This document shows positions 23,961-33,050 of a stretch of DNA of 64,000 nucleotides, in pieces (the stretch's first letter is position 1; every line of letters begins with the position of its first letter). Origin of the DNA: Chloroflexi bacterium UBA6077 (lineage in GTDB: Bacteria > Chloroflexota > UBA6077); contig DIXP01000105.1 of assembly GCA_002436065.1 (NCBI GenBank), positions 90,473 through 154,472 of the forward strand, in the 5' to 3' direction. The notes beneath the pieces were generated by a model, which worked only from the letters and a program-made list of their open reading frames with translations, was not told the DNA's origin and made no database searches. Position numbers and translations under genes: made by a program.

Positions 23961-25214
23961 ATGCATGTACTTATCCTCTCACAGTACTTCTGGCCCGAGG
24001 ACTTTCGGGTCAACGACCTCGCTCTGGGGTTGCAAGAGCGCGGCCATCAGGTCACGGTGCTCACGGGGCTTCCCAACTACCCCGAGGGTAGGCTGTACCC
24101 TGGATACGGGGTGGGGGGGCCCTGGCGGGAGAACTTCCACGGCATCGAAGTGATCAGGGTGCCGCTGGTGACTCGCGGCCGGAGCAAGGGCATCAGGCTG
24201 GCTTTGAACTATCTCTCGTTTGCGGTTTCAGCAGGCCTCCTGGGGCCGCTCCGATGCCGTGGCAAGTTCGATCTGGTCTTTGTCGTCCAGCTCTCCCCCA
24301 TCACCGTGGGCTTTCCGGCCCTGGTCCTCAAGGCCACCAAGGGCATGCCCGTGATGCTGTGGGTCCTAGACCTCTGGCCCGAGAGCCTGTCCGCCACGGG
24401 GGCGGTGACCTCCCCACGAATCCTCGGCTTGGTGAGGCGAATGGTCCGCACCATATATCGCGGCTGCGATCGAATCCTCGTCTCCTCTAGAGGCTTCATC
24501 GAGCGGGTGCAGAAAGTGGGAGCCAGCCCGGAGCTAGTCTTCTACTTTCCGCAATGGGCGGAGAGTCTGTACAATCCGATCCAGGTTGACAAGGATGCCC
24601 CCGAACCTGGCCAGTTGCCCGCCGGTTTTCGCGTGATGTTCGCGGGCAACATCGGCGCAGCGCAGGACTTTCCCACCATCGTCGCTGCCGCCGAGAAACT
24701 CAAAGGGCATCCCGACATTCACTGGCTGGTCCTGGGCGATGGTCGCATGCGGGGATGGGTCGAAGAGCAGGTGAAAGAGCGGGGACTGGAGTCCACCTTC
24801 CACCTGCTGGGCAGGCATCCCATGGAGGCGATGCCTCGCTTCTTCGCCATGGCGGACGTGCTGCTGCTTCCGCTGAAACGGGATCCAATATTCGCCCTGA
24901 CGGTGCCGGCCAAGCTCCAGTCCTACCTGGCCTGCGCGAGGCCAGTTATCGCGTCTATGGACGGGGAGGGAGCTCACATCGTCCAGGAGAGCAGCACGGG
25001 CCTCGCCTGCCCCGCGGAAGACCCTGATGCCCTGGCCGAGGCCGTGCTAGCGATGTACAGGATGGCGCCGGCAGAACGAGAGGCCATGGGGCTGAGGGGT
25101 CGCCCCTACTACGAAACCCATTTTGAACGAGAGATGCTGCTGGACAGACTGGTCGGTTGGATGGAAGACACCGCCCGGCGGCACCACATGGAGGCCGCCA
25201 TTGAGAAAGCGTAA
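23961..25214 (+). CDS. WbuB-like glycosyltransferase family 4
   Basis: 417 residues with the WbuB-type opening ILSQYFWPEDFRVNDLALGL, LTGLPNYPEGRLYPGY, LDLWPESLSATG and the donor-side FAGNIGAAQDF, LPLKRDPIFALTVPAKLQSYLACARPVIA. WbuB proteins transfer N-acetyl-L-fucosamine or similar amino sugars in O-antigen loci. Its position directly before a UDP-GlcNAc 2-epimerase-family gene repeats the fnlC-wbuB association in reversed order. The specificity is therefore an inference from family and context. It overlaps the next gene by 14 bases. Confidence 0.83.
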   Translation: MHVLILSQYFWPEDFRVNDLALGLQERGHQVTVLTGLPNYPEGRLYPGYGVGGPWRENFHGIEVIRVPLVTRGRSKGIRLALNYLSFAVSAGLLGPLRCRGKFDLVFVVQLSPITVGFPALVLKATKGMPVMLWVLDLWPESLSATGAVTSPRILGLVRRMVRTIYRGCDRILVSSRGFIERVQKVGASPELVFYFPQWAESLYNPIQVDKDAPEPGQLPAGFRVMFAGNIGAAQDFPTIVAAAEKLKGHPDIHWLVLGDGRMRGWVEEQVKERGLESTFHLLGRHPMEAMPRFFAMADVLLLPLKRDPIFALTVPAKLQSYLACARPVIASMDGEGAHIVQESSTGLACPAEDPDALAEAVLAMYRMAPAEREAMGLRGRPYYETHFEREMLLDRLVGWMEDTARRHHMEAAIEKA

Positions 25215-26328
25215 GATCCTCACGGTGATGGGCACGCGCCCTGAGGCCATCAAGCTTGCACCCGTGGTGCTGGAGTTGCGGCGCCGGGACGACCGCTTCG
25301 TCTCCAGGGTATGCGTGACTGCTCAACACAGGGAGATGCTTGACCAAGCGCTCCGGCCCTTCGCGATAGAGCCGGATCACGACCTGGACATCATGGCGCC
25401 AAATCAAGGGCTGGCCCAGGTGACCGCCCGCGCGATGGAAGGGTTGGATAGGGTCATCAGAGAGGAGCGGCCCGACGTGGTCCTCGTGCAGGGGGACACC
25501 ACGACTGCCCTGTGCGGGGCCCTGGCGGCCTACTACCATCAGGTGCCAGTCGGCCACGTCGAGGCAGGACTCAGGACGGACAACAGGTACGCCCCATTTC
25601 CAGAGGAGGTCAACCGCCGCCTGGTCGGGCAGTTGGCAGAAAACCACTTCGCCCCAACCGGCCATGCTCGCCAAGCACTCCTGAGGGAGGGCATCGCCGA
25701 CTCGTCCGTGTTCGTGACGGGAAACACAGTAATAGATGCCCTGCTGTGGGTGCGGCAGAGGGTGACCGAACGGCGGCCCAGCTTACCTGGAAGGCTGGTT
25801 AAGGCGCTGGATGGACGGGTGACGGTCCTGGTCACTGGACATCGCAGGGAGAGCTTTGGGGAAGGCTTCGAGAACATCTGCCAGGCGATCCGAGAGGTGG
25901 CCGATGCCTTTGAGGATGTACTGTTCGTGTATCCGGTGCACCTCAACCCAAGAGTGCAGGAGCCGGTATCGCGCATTCTGGGAAATCACAGCCGGATCCT
26001 ACTCACGGAGCCTCTCCCCTATGAGCCCTTCGTGTGGCTGATGGACCGGGCCACCGTCGTGCTAACCGACTCCGGCGGCGTACAGGAGGAGGCTCCATCG
26101 CTGGGAAAACCGGTGCTGGTGATGCGCGAGACCACCGAACGGCCCGAAGGGGTTGCCGCGGGTAACGCCCGGCTGGTGGGCACGGGGCAGCGGCGGATCG
26201 TGGACGAACTCTCGCAACTGCTGCTCCATCCAGAGGAACGGACTGCCATGGCAAGGATCAGCAACCCCTACGGCGATGGCAGGGCATCGGAGCGGATAGC
26301 CGACATCCTTGCCCAAATCCCCGACTGA
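25201..26328 (+). CDS. wecB: UDP-N-acetylglucosamine 2-epimerase family enzyme
   Basis: 375 residues with the full non-hydrolysing epimerase signature set: GTRPEAIK, TAQHREMLD, VQGDTTT, GHVEAGLRT, PFPEEVNRR, GNTVIDAL, TGHRRESFG, DSGGVQEEAPSLGKPVLVMR. It makes UDP-ManNAc, or, like FnlC, acts on a 6-deoxy UDP-amino sugar; no UDP-ManNAc dehydrogenase (WecC) is nearby, which favours the second reading or direct use. I choose TTG at 25201 because GGAGG (25190-25194) lies exactly six bases before it, although the frame is open to an ATG at 25123. Confidence 0.9.
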   Translation: MRKRKILTVMGTRPEAIKLAPVVLELRRRDDRFVSRVCVTAQHREMLDQALRPFAIEPDHDLDIMAPNQGLAQVTARAMEGLDRVIREERPDVVLVQGDTTTALCGALAAYYHQVPVGHVEAGLRTDNRYAPFPEEVNRRLVGQLAENHFAPTGHARQALLREGIADSSVFVTGNTVIDALLWVRQRVTERRPSLPGRLVKALDGRVTVLVTGHRRESFGEGFENICQAIREVADAFEDVLFVYPVHLNPRVQEPVSRILGNHSRILLTEPLPYEPFVWLMDRATVVLTDSGGVQEEAPSLGKPVLVMRETTERPEGVAAGNARLVGTGQRRIVDELSQLLLHPEERTAMARISNPYGDGRASERIADILAQIPD

Positions 26329-26381
26329 CAACCCCATCAGGCTGCCAGCAATACCACTATTGCCAACCGAGGAGTCACATC

Positions 26382-27302
26382 ATGGCCGTTATTCTTGTTA
26401 CAGGCGGAAGAGGTTTCATCGGCACCAACCTCACTCAGGAGTTGCGATCTCGAGGCAACGAGGTCTGGACCTGTGACCTCCTGCAGGGTGAGGACCCGCA
26501 GTATCTAAAGGCGGATACCGGCGTCTACCAGCAGATGGATGCCCTCTTCAAACAACATCGGTTCGACTATGTGTATCATCTGGCGGCAGAGTACGGTCGC
26601 TGGAATGGCGAGGATCACTACGAGAACCTCTGGCGCACCAACGTGATCGGCACCAAGAACGTGCTGAGATTGCAGGAGCAGCATCGGTTCCGCATGATCT
26701 TCTTCTCCAGTGCCGAGGTCTACGGCGACTACGACGACCTGATGGCTGAAGACGTCATGGAGAGGATACCGATCAAGCAGATGAATGACTACGCCATCTC
26801 CAAATGGGCCGGCGAGCTGCAATGTCTGAATCACGCGGCTATGTTCGGGACGGAGACGGTGAGGGTGCGCCCCGTGGGCTGCTATGGCCCCCACGAGTAC
26901 TACAGCCCCTACCGTGGCGTGATCCCCATCTTCGTCTACAGCGCGCTGACGGGAAAGAACTTCACCGTCTACCGGGGCCACAAGAGGATATTCGACTACG
27001 TCGAGGACACCTGCCGGACCTTCGCCAACATTTCGGAGAACTTCATTCCAGGGGAAGTGTACAATGTGGGCGGCCGAGAGGAATGGGTGGTCAGCATCGA
27101 GGAACTGGCCGACATAGTCCTAGAGGCGACGGGGGCAAGCCCGAGACTCGCGGAATACAAGGGAGAAGAGGGCTTCACCACCCGGGTAAAGATAGTGGAC
27201 TTCTCCAAGGCACGGCGCGACCTTAAGCACGATCCAGGCGTGGACATTCGCGAGGGAGTTCGCCGCTACGTCGCCTGGGCGCGCAAGGTCTACGATCTCT
27301 AA
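26382..27302 (+). CDS. NAD-dependent sugar-nucleotide epimerase/dehydratase (extended SDR)
   Basis: 306 residues. The NAD-binding GGRGFIG is at the N-terminus. The catalytic Ser in FFSSAEVYG and the YAISK (YxxxK) motif are present, and HLAAEYGR marks the nucleotide side. It lacks features that would fix the substrate; dTDP- or UDP-hexose epimerase/dehydratase is the family range. It forms a tight run with the next two SDR genes. Confidence 0.83.
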   Translation: MAVILVTGGRGFIGTNLTQELRSRGNEVWTCDLLQGEDPQYLKADTGVYQQMDALFKQHRFDYVYHLAAEYGRWNGEDHYENLWRTNVIGTKNVLRLQEQHRFRMIFFSSAEVYGDYDDLMAEDVMERIPIKQMNDYAISKWAGELQCLNHAAMFGTETVRVRPVGCYGPHEYYSPYRGVIPIFVYSALTGKNFTVYRGHKRIFDYVEDTCRTFANISENFIPGEVYNVGGREEWVVSIEELADIVLEATGASPRLAEYKGEEGFTTRVKIVDFSKARRDLKHDPGVDIREGVRRYVAWARKVYDL

Positions 27303-27318
27303 TGAGCAGGAGCGAGTC

Positions 27319-28365
27319 TTGATGACCGATTACAGAGAGTATTACGAGGGCAAGACAGTCCTCATAACGGGAGGGGCCGGAGCAATCGGGTCCAATCTCA
27401 CCCGCACAATCGCAGAACTGAAGGCACAGACGGTGATCGTTCTGGACGATATGTCGGCCGCCTACGAGTGGAGCATTCCATCGCTGCCGAATGTGCTGTT
27501 CGTAAAGGGCTCGGTGACGGACGAGGTGGCGCTCAAGCGGGTATTCGCCCTCAAGCCGGATGTCGTGTATCACCTGGCGGCCTTCTTCGCCAATCAGAAC
27601 TCGGTGGACTATCCTCAACGAGACTTGATAACCAACGGTCTCGGGACGCTGCTCGTTCACCAGTACTGCCAGATGTGTGGTGTAGAGAGACTAGTCTATG
27701 CCTCCTCAGGGTGTTCAATCTATGGGTCGGCGGCGCCACTTCCGCTCAAGGAAGAGTTCATGTCCATGCACCTCACGACCCCCTACCAGATCACGAAGAT
27801 GCTCGGGGAGCTGTACGGAAATTTCTTCTACCACCACTACGGCCTGCCGGTGGTGAAGACACGCTTCTTCAATTCCTACGGGCCTGGTGAGGTACCGGGC
27901 CAGTACCGGAACGTCATTCCAAACTTCATCTACTGGGCGCTCTCCGGATTGCCCCTGCCCTACACAGGGAGCGGCGAGGAGACGCGGGACTTCACCTATG
28001 TGATGGACATCGTTGACGCTTTGCTGAGGGCAGGTTATTACAAGCAGGCCATCGGCCAGGAGATGAACATCGCGTCGGGTCGGGAGACCAATATCCTGAG
28101 GATGGCGGAATCGATAAACGAGCTGACGGGCAACCGGGCGGGTATCATCCATGGCGAGCACCGCGTGTGGGACACCAAGAAGCGTTTGCTGGCGAGCATA
28201 GATCGCGCAAAGGAGTTGCTGGGCTACGAGCCGAAGATGGAGTTCGGGGATGGGCTGCAGACAACGATCCAGTGGTTCCGGGACAACTGGGATAGCATAC
28301 GCAGAGACGCGGAGTTCCCGCCTGGAATGTCGGCGGCAGTCCGAGGGGTGGTAGTCAAGCGATAG
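27319..28365 (+). CDS. NAD-dependent sugar-nucleotide epimerase/dehydratase (extended SDR)
   Basis: 348 residues with LITGGAGAIGSNL, HLAAFFANQNS, YASSGCSIYGSAA and YQITK (YxxxK), so the SDR active site is intact. The NSYGPGEVPGQYRNVIPNF motif resembles UDP-glucose 4-epimerase and UDP-glucuronate decarboxylase relatives. TTG 27319 and ATG 27322 are both served by AGGAG (27308-27312). The product is unknown. Confidence 0.83.
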   Translation: MMTDYREYYEGKTVLITGGAGAIGSNLTRTIAELKAQTVIVLDDMSAAYEWSIPSLPNVLFVKGSVTDEVALKRVFALKPDVVYHLAAFFANQNSVDYPQRDLITNGLGTLLVHQYCQMCGVERLVYASSGCSIYGSAAPLPLKEEFMSMHLTTPYQITKMLGELYGNFFYHHYGLPVVKTRFFNSYGPGEVPGQYRNVIPNFIYWALSGLPLPYTGSGEETRDFTYVMDIVDALLRAGYYKQAIGQEMNIASGRETNILRMAESINELTGNRAGIIHGEHRVWDTKKRLLASIDRAKELLGYEPKMEFGDGLQTTIQWFRDNWDSIRRDAEFPPGMSAAVRGVVVKR

Positions 28366-28408
28366 ATAGCACGCGGTTGTCGCTGCTCGCCATTAGCGGA
28401 AGAGGGAT

Positions 28409-28952
28409 GTGAGCGAGAGGTCTTGCCTGGTCACGGGTGCGCCCGGTGCGGTCGGTGCGGTTCTTGTAGAGGAACTGCTGTGCCAGGGGTACGGTGTTGT
28501 CGCGTTGGCTGGACATGCTACGCCATCCGGCCAGCTGCCAGCCTGCGTAGAGGTATTCGCGGGCGACCTCTGCGACAGGGGAGTCGTAGACCGTGCGGTA
28601 GCGGGTGCATCCGTAGTCTTCCACCTGGCCGCCAAGCTCCACATTCCCAATCCATCACCCGAGATGCACGCGGAGTACGAGAGGGTCAACGTCGAGGGCA
28701 CGCGGGTGCTGGTGGAGGCAGCCCAGGCGGCGGGGGTGAGAAGGCTGGTCTTCTTCAGCACCATCTCGGTGTGCGACCACCAGCGGCGAACAGGTGGACG
28801 AGTCAGCGCCCACCTACCCCGACACGGTCTACGGGGAGACGAAGCTGCACGCCGAGGGGATCGTTCTGTCCACAAGAAATGCTGCCGGCGAGCCGATCAT
28901 CGCCGTGCAAGACTGCGACTCTGAACTGATGCTGGTCGTTCAGGAGGAATGA
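28409..28952 (+). pseudogene. Frameshifted and truncated NAD-dependent epimerase
   Basis: The first 120 or so codons encode an SDR start: CLVTGAPGAVGAVL, a degraded GxxGxxG, FHLAAKLHIPNPSPEM and LVFFSTISV. Near 28770-28780 the similarity moves to another frame. That frame continues SGEQVDESAPTYPDTVYGETKLHAEG, with a YGETK active-site motif, and ends at 28952, overlapping the next start. The shift fits a single lost base in an expected SVYG codon run. The C-terminal half of the family is also missing. It looks like a decayed paralogue of the neighbouring SDR genes. Confidence 0.75.
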
Positions 28953-29989
28953 TGACCACAGAGTCAACTGGGCAAGAGCAGAGGCTATCTCCCGTGCTGG
29001 TAACGGGGGCCACGGGATTCCTGGGAAGAGAGGTCTCTCGACAACTGGGCTCCCAAGGTGTAGGCCTGACCCTACTAGATCACCAGCTAGGTCAGCTCTG
29101 CAAGCATGACATCTACGCGAATGTTCGGGCCTTCGACGCAGACATCACTGATCGGGAGAAGCTGGTCGGCCCCTTTCACGGAGCCAAGGCAGTCATCCAT
29201 GCGGCCGGACTCGCACACGTCTTTGACCGATCTAGCACAATGGACGATGCCTTCTGGCGTGTTAACGCCGATGGCTCAGAAAACGTGGCCAGGGCCGCAG
29301 CCGAGGCGGGGGTGCGGCAGTTCGTGTTGATCAGTTCCACATCGGTCTACGGGCTACACGAAGGCATCGTGGACGAGACTTCACCCTGTCGGCCTGTTGG
29401 CGCCTACGGAATGAGCAAGTTAGAGGCTGAGAAACGGGTCCAACAGATCGCGCTCGAACACGGTATGGGGTTGACCATCCTCCGGCCAGTGACCATGTAC
29501 GGCGAGGGTGACCCAGGCAACGTGCTCAGGCTGATACGGGCTGTCGATCGCCGCCGCTTTCTCTGGATCGGCAATGGAGTCAACCGAAAGAGCTTACTTC
29601 ACCGAAATGATGTGGCGGAGGCCTGCATCCTCGCCGCCAGTGGAGAGCCGAGGGGAATCGAGATCTACAACGTGGCAGGCCCATCCCACGAGATGCGAGA
29701 GATCATGTCGACAATCGCCAGGGAGCTGCATCGCACCATACCGCCGGTCCATCTGCCGATCAAGCCGTTGCTGGCTGCATTGCAGATCCTGACCCACCTC
29801 AGCCCAACAGCTGCCGGAGGGCGGAACGGCCTGATGGACTCATTGCGCAAGTGGAGCCAGGACGACGTGTACGACGGAACAAAGATGCAGCAGCAACTGG
29901 GGTGGCAACCACGAGTGAGGCTGGGCGATGGTCTCAGGAGTGAGGTCAGCTGGTATCTTGATTCACGGCTTGGGAGTCACGCTGGATGA
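28949..29989 (+). CDS. NAD-dependent epimerase/reductase, WbpV-like position
   Basis: 346 residues with PVLVTGATGFLGREV, HAAGLAHVFDRSS, LISSTSVYG and YGMSK, an intact SDR site, and the C-terminal domain of extended SDRs. It lies directly before a WbpL-like transferase (ATGA overlap) and a WbpM-like dehydratase, the order wbpV-wbpL-wbpM of Pseudomonas O-antigen loci. There the SDR reduces the 4-keto sugar to UDP-QuiNAc. That function here is an inference from synteny. The AGGAGGA ribosome site sits 4-5 bases before the ATG. Confidence 0.83.
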   Translation: MMTTESTGQEQRLSPVLVTGATGFLGREVSRQLGSQGVGLTLLDHQLGQLCKHDIYANVRAFDADITDREKLVGPFHGAKAVIHAAGLAHVFDRSSTMDDAFWRVNADGSENVARAAAEAGVRQFVLISSTSVYGLHEGIVDETSPCRPVGAYGMSKLEAEKRVQQIALEHGMGLTILRPVTMYGEGDPGNVLRLIRAVDRRRFLWIGNGVNRKSLLHRNDVAEACILAASGEPRGIEIYNVAGPSHEMREIMSTIARELHRTIPPVHLPIKPLLAALQILTHLSPTAAGGRNGLMDSLRKWSQDDVYDGTKMQQQLGWQPRVRLGDGLRSEVSWYLDSRLGSHAG

Positions 29990-31035
29990 ATATCCCATTT
30001 CTGGCTGCTTCCACCGCCGGAAGCGGGATACTGACATGGTTCGGAGTTTGGATACTCCGCAATCACGCCACGCAGCTGGGACTTATCGACATCCCCAATG
30101 AGCGAAGCTCGCACACTCGGCCCACCCCTAGAGCGGGTGGTGCGGCCTTCGTTGTCTCCACGATAGCTGTCTTCCTTGCCGGTGCTGCAATTTCCCACCA
30201 GGCACTCGCACTTGGAATCCAGATCGTACTAACGTGCGCCATGTTCATCGCCATCGTGAGCCTCGCGGATGATCGGTGGAGGCTTCCATCTCGGGTACGT
30301 TTCGCGGCTCACCTGATTGCCGCATGTGTGGTTGTGTTTGGCGCAGCGAGCCTTGTGGATGTAGAATGGCAGGATGGAATGGTTCTGTTGCTTGGACCAT
30401 TGGGAATACCGGCCTCGATCCTATGGGTCGTCGGCGCGACCAATATCTACAACTTCATGGATGGGATCGACGGGCTTGCAGGGGTGCAAGCCGTGGTAAC
30501 AGCGACTGCCGCCGCATGGATCGCCATGGTTCGCGGGGATGACATGGTGGCCCTTCTGCTCTTGATCGTGGCTGTTTCGGTGCTCGGCTTCCTTGCGCAC
30601 AACTGGCCGCCCGCGAAGATCTTCATGGGCGACGTTGGCAGCGCCTTCTTGGGCTTCACGTTCGCTGGGCTGTCCCTTGTCGTCGGTGGCACATCCAGAG
30701 GCACGGTGCCCTTTCTGGCATGGGTGCTCTTGCTGTCGCCCTTCCTGTTCGACTCGAGCGTGACCCTCACACGGAGGGTACTGCGTGGTGAGCGGTGGCA
30801 CGAGGCCCACAGGGAACACATCTATCAACGGCTGGTAAGGGCTGGATGGAGTCATCGAACTGTAACGCTGGTCTACCTGGCCGCGGACCTATTTGCAGCC
30901 TCTGTGGTGATTGCCCACTTTGCATATGGAATTGGTAGCCCGCTCATCGCCGTACCGGTCGCTACCCTTCCTCTTGCAGCTATAGCTGGCATCGTGAGGC
31001 ACGTCGAGGCCAGTCGCCCCGTGACCGCGGGTTAA
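29986..31035 (+). CDS. WecA/WbpL-type undecaprenyl-phosphate sugar-phosphate transferase
   Basis: A 349-residue polytopic enzyme of the MraY/WecA family with about ten or eleven hydrophobic segments. Signature loops are PNERSSHTRPTPRAGG, the SLADDRW Asp pair, NIYNFMDGIDGLAG, the IFMGDVGSAFLGF motif and the loop-V-like HREHIYQRL. It transfers an N-acetylated amino-sugar phosphate from a UDP donor to undecaprenyl phosphate, the first step of the glycan. It overlaps the preceding SDR by four bases. Confidence 0.9.
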   Translation: MNIPFLAASTAGSGILTWFGVWILRNHATQLGLIDIPNERSSHTRPTPRAGGAAFVVSTIAVFLAGAAISHQALALGIQIVLTCAMFIAIVSLADDRWRLPSRVRFAAHLIAACVVVFGAASLVDVEWQDGMVLLLGPLGIPASILWVVGATNIYNFMDGIDGLAGVQAVVTATAAAWIAMVRGDDMVALLLLIVAVSVLGFLAHNWPPAKIFMGDVGSAFLGFTFAGLSLVVGGTSRGTVPFLAWVLLLSPFLFDSSVTLTRRVLRGERWHEAHREHIYQRLVRAGWSHRTVTLVYLAADLFAASVVIAHFAYGIGSPLIAVPVATLPLAAIAGIVRHVEASRPVTAG

Positions 31036-31061
31036 CAAGCCGCCGACAGAATGAGGTAAGG

Positions 31062-33050
31062 ATGCATCTTAGGCATGGTATGACTGGAGCATGGAAGCTA
31101 CCTCGGTTGGCTCTCCGAGGCAGACATCTTCTGCTGGTAGACCTGATCGTCGTGTGCAGCGCTTTCATCCTGGGTTTCGCCCTTCGACTCGATGCCCCCT
31201 CAACTGCATTCCAGTACCACATCCAGCGATTCGCATGGCTGCTTCTACCACTGCTGGTCGTCCGCATCGGCTCCAACCTCTACTTCCACCTGTACCAGCG
31301 GCTCTGGCGCTACGCCAGCATCGAGGAGGTGCAGGCGATCGTCCTGGCCACGACCGGGGGATCGGTGCTGTTCGGGCTCGTGGTGCTGGGCCTCAGCATG
31401 GGCGGCTTTGGCTCGCCGGCGTACGGATTCCCCCGCTCCATCATCGGGATCGAGTGGCTGCTGTCCACCGCCCTCCTTGGCGGCAGCCGTTTCTCTCTGC
31501 GGACAGTCCAGGCGCAGAGGTGGGTTGGAGGACTGCGGCTGGACTCTACCCACGTTTCGCAATTCAAGAGGGTGCTGATCGTGGGTGCGGGGGACGCAGG
31601 CGCGGCGGTGGCGAGGGAGCTGCAGATCCGACCCAGGCTCTCCATGCTGCCTGTCGGCTTCGTGGACGACGATCCGGACAAGAAGGGGAAGTGGATCCAC
31701 GGGGTGCAGGTGTTGGGGCCGTGCGTCGACCTGGCGGATCTGGTAGACCGATCACAGGCCAACGCCGTCATCGTGGCGATGCCAAGCGCCTCCGGCACCG
31801 TGATCAGGGAGATACTGCGGGCGTGCAAAGAGATCGGCGTGAGCGTGATGACGGTCCCTGGCATCGCCGAGCTGATATCAGGGCGAGTCGCGATCAGCCA
31901 GATCAGGCCGGTGGATCTGGAAGACCTGCTGCGCAGGGAGCCGGCCAACGTGGACCTGGAGTCGATAGCGAGCTACCTCAGGGACGCGACGGTTATGATC
32001 ACCGGCGCCGGAGGCTCCATCGGCTCGGAGCTTTGCCGGCAGATCCTGGACTTCCGGCCGGCACGACTGCTGCTGCTCGGCCGAGGGGAAAACAGCATCT
32101 ATAACATCCACATGGAGCTCCAGACGCATCCAGACGGGGCGACGGAGCTGATCCCCCTGATCGCCGACGTGAGAGATCTGCCACGAGTCAAGACGCTGAT
32201 GGGCGAGTACCGGCCGGCGGTGGTGTTCCACGCCGCGGCGCACAAGCATGTGCCTCTCATGGAGGCCAATCCGTCCGAGGCGGTGGCCACCAACGTCTTC
32301 GGCACCAAGAACCTCCTGGATGCGTCGGCGGAGGTGGGGGTGGGTCGCTTCGTGTTGGTGTCCACCGACAAGGCGGTGAACCCGACCAACGTGATGGGAG
32401 CCACCAAGCGGGTGGCGGAGCTCCTGATGCACGAGACGGCGGTCCGCACGGGGCGGCGCTACGTGGCCGTCAGATTCGGCAACGTGTTGGGCAGCAGGGG
32501 CAGCGTGGTGCCGCTGTTCAAGCGACAGATCGAGGCGGGCGGACCGGTCACCATCACCCATCCGGAGATCACCCGCTTCTTCATGACCATCCCCGAGGCC
32601 GCCCAACTGATCATCCAGGCGGGCGCCATGGGGAGCTGCGGGGAGACCTTTGTCCTGGACATGGGGCAGCCGATAAGGATCTACGATCTGGCGTTGGACC
32701 TGATCCGGCTGTCTGGCCTCGAGCCGTTCAAGGACATCGAGATCCGCACCACGGGTCTGCGCCCTGGCGAAAAGCTGTACGAGGAGCTGTTCACGGCCTC
32801 GGAACAGCGCGTCTCCACGAGAAACAGCCGCATCTTCGTCTCCGCCTTGCAGCGACAGGATGGGAGGCTCCTGGATGCGGACCTCCAGGAGCTAGCCGCC
32901 CTGCTATCGACGGGCAATACAGCTGAAGGGGTCGTGAGGGAAGCGCTCACCCACCTGGTGCCCGAGTTCTCGCCGGCGAATGGGACGATGGGCGGCAGAC
33001 GCAGCCAGCCACGCGGTCATGTCGCCGGACAGGCGAGGGTCGTCTCGTGA
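31062..33050 (+). CDS. WbpM/CapD-type UDP-N-acetylhexosamine 4,6-dehydratase
   Basis: A 662-residue membrane-anchored SDR. It has N-terminal hydrophobic segments, a first Rossmann domain (VLIVGAGDAGAAVAREL), and a second catalytic Rossmann domain (MITGAGGSIGSELCRQIL). HAAAHKHVPLME follows, and then the active site STDKAVNPTNVMGATK, in which Met takes the usual Tyr place as in the WbpM/PglF subfamily. It makes UDP-4-keto-6-deoxy-GlcNAc, the precursor of QuiNAc/FucNAc/bacillosamine-type sugars, and would supply the neighbouring SDR and transferase. ATG 31062 has GAGGTAAGG upstream; ATG 31080 is an alternative. Confidence 0.92.
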   Translation: MHLRHGMTGAWKLPRLALRGRHLLLVDLIVVCSAFILGFALRLDAPSTAFQYHIQRFAWLLLPLLVVRIGSNLYFHLYQRLWRYASIEEVQAIVLATTGGSVLFGLVVLGLSMGGFGSPAYGFPRSIIGIEWLLSTALLGGSRFSLRTVQAQRWVGGLRLDSTHVSQFKRVLIVGAGDAGAAVARELQIRPRLSMLPVGFVDDDPDKKGKWIHGVQVLGPCVDLADLVDRSQANAVIVAMPSASGTVIREILRACKEIGVSVMTVPGIAELISGRVAISQIRPVDLEDLLRREPANVDLESIASYLRDATVMITGAGGSIGSELCRQILDFRPARLLLLGRGENSIYNIHMELQTHPDGATELIPLIADVRDLPRVKTLMGEYRPAVVFHAAAHKHVPLMEANPSEAVATNVFGTKNLLDASAEVGVGRFVLVSTDKAVNPTNVMGATKRVAELLMHETAVRTGRRYVAVRFGNVLGSRGSVVPLFKRQIEAGGPVTITHPEITRFFMTIPEAAQLIIQAGAMGSCGETFVLDMGQPIRIYDLALDLIRLSGLEPFKDIEIRTTGLRPGEKLYEELFTASEQRVSTRNSRIFVSALQRQDGRLLDADLQELAALLSTGNTAEGVVREALTHLVPEFSPANGTMGGRRSQPRGHVAGQARVVS

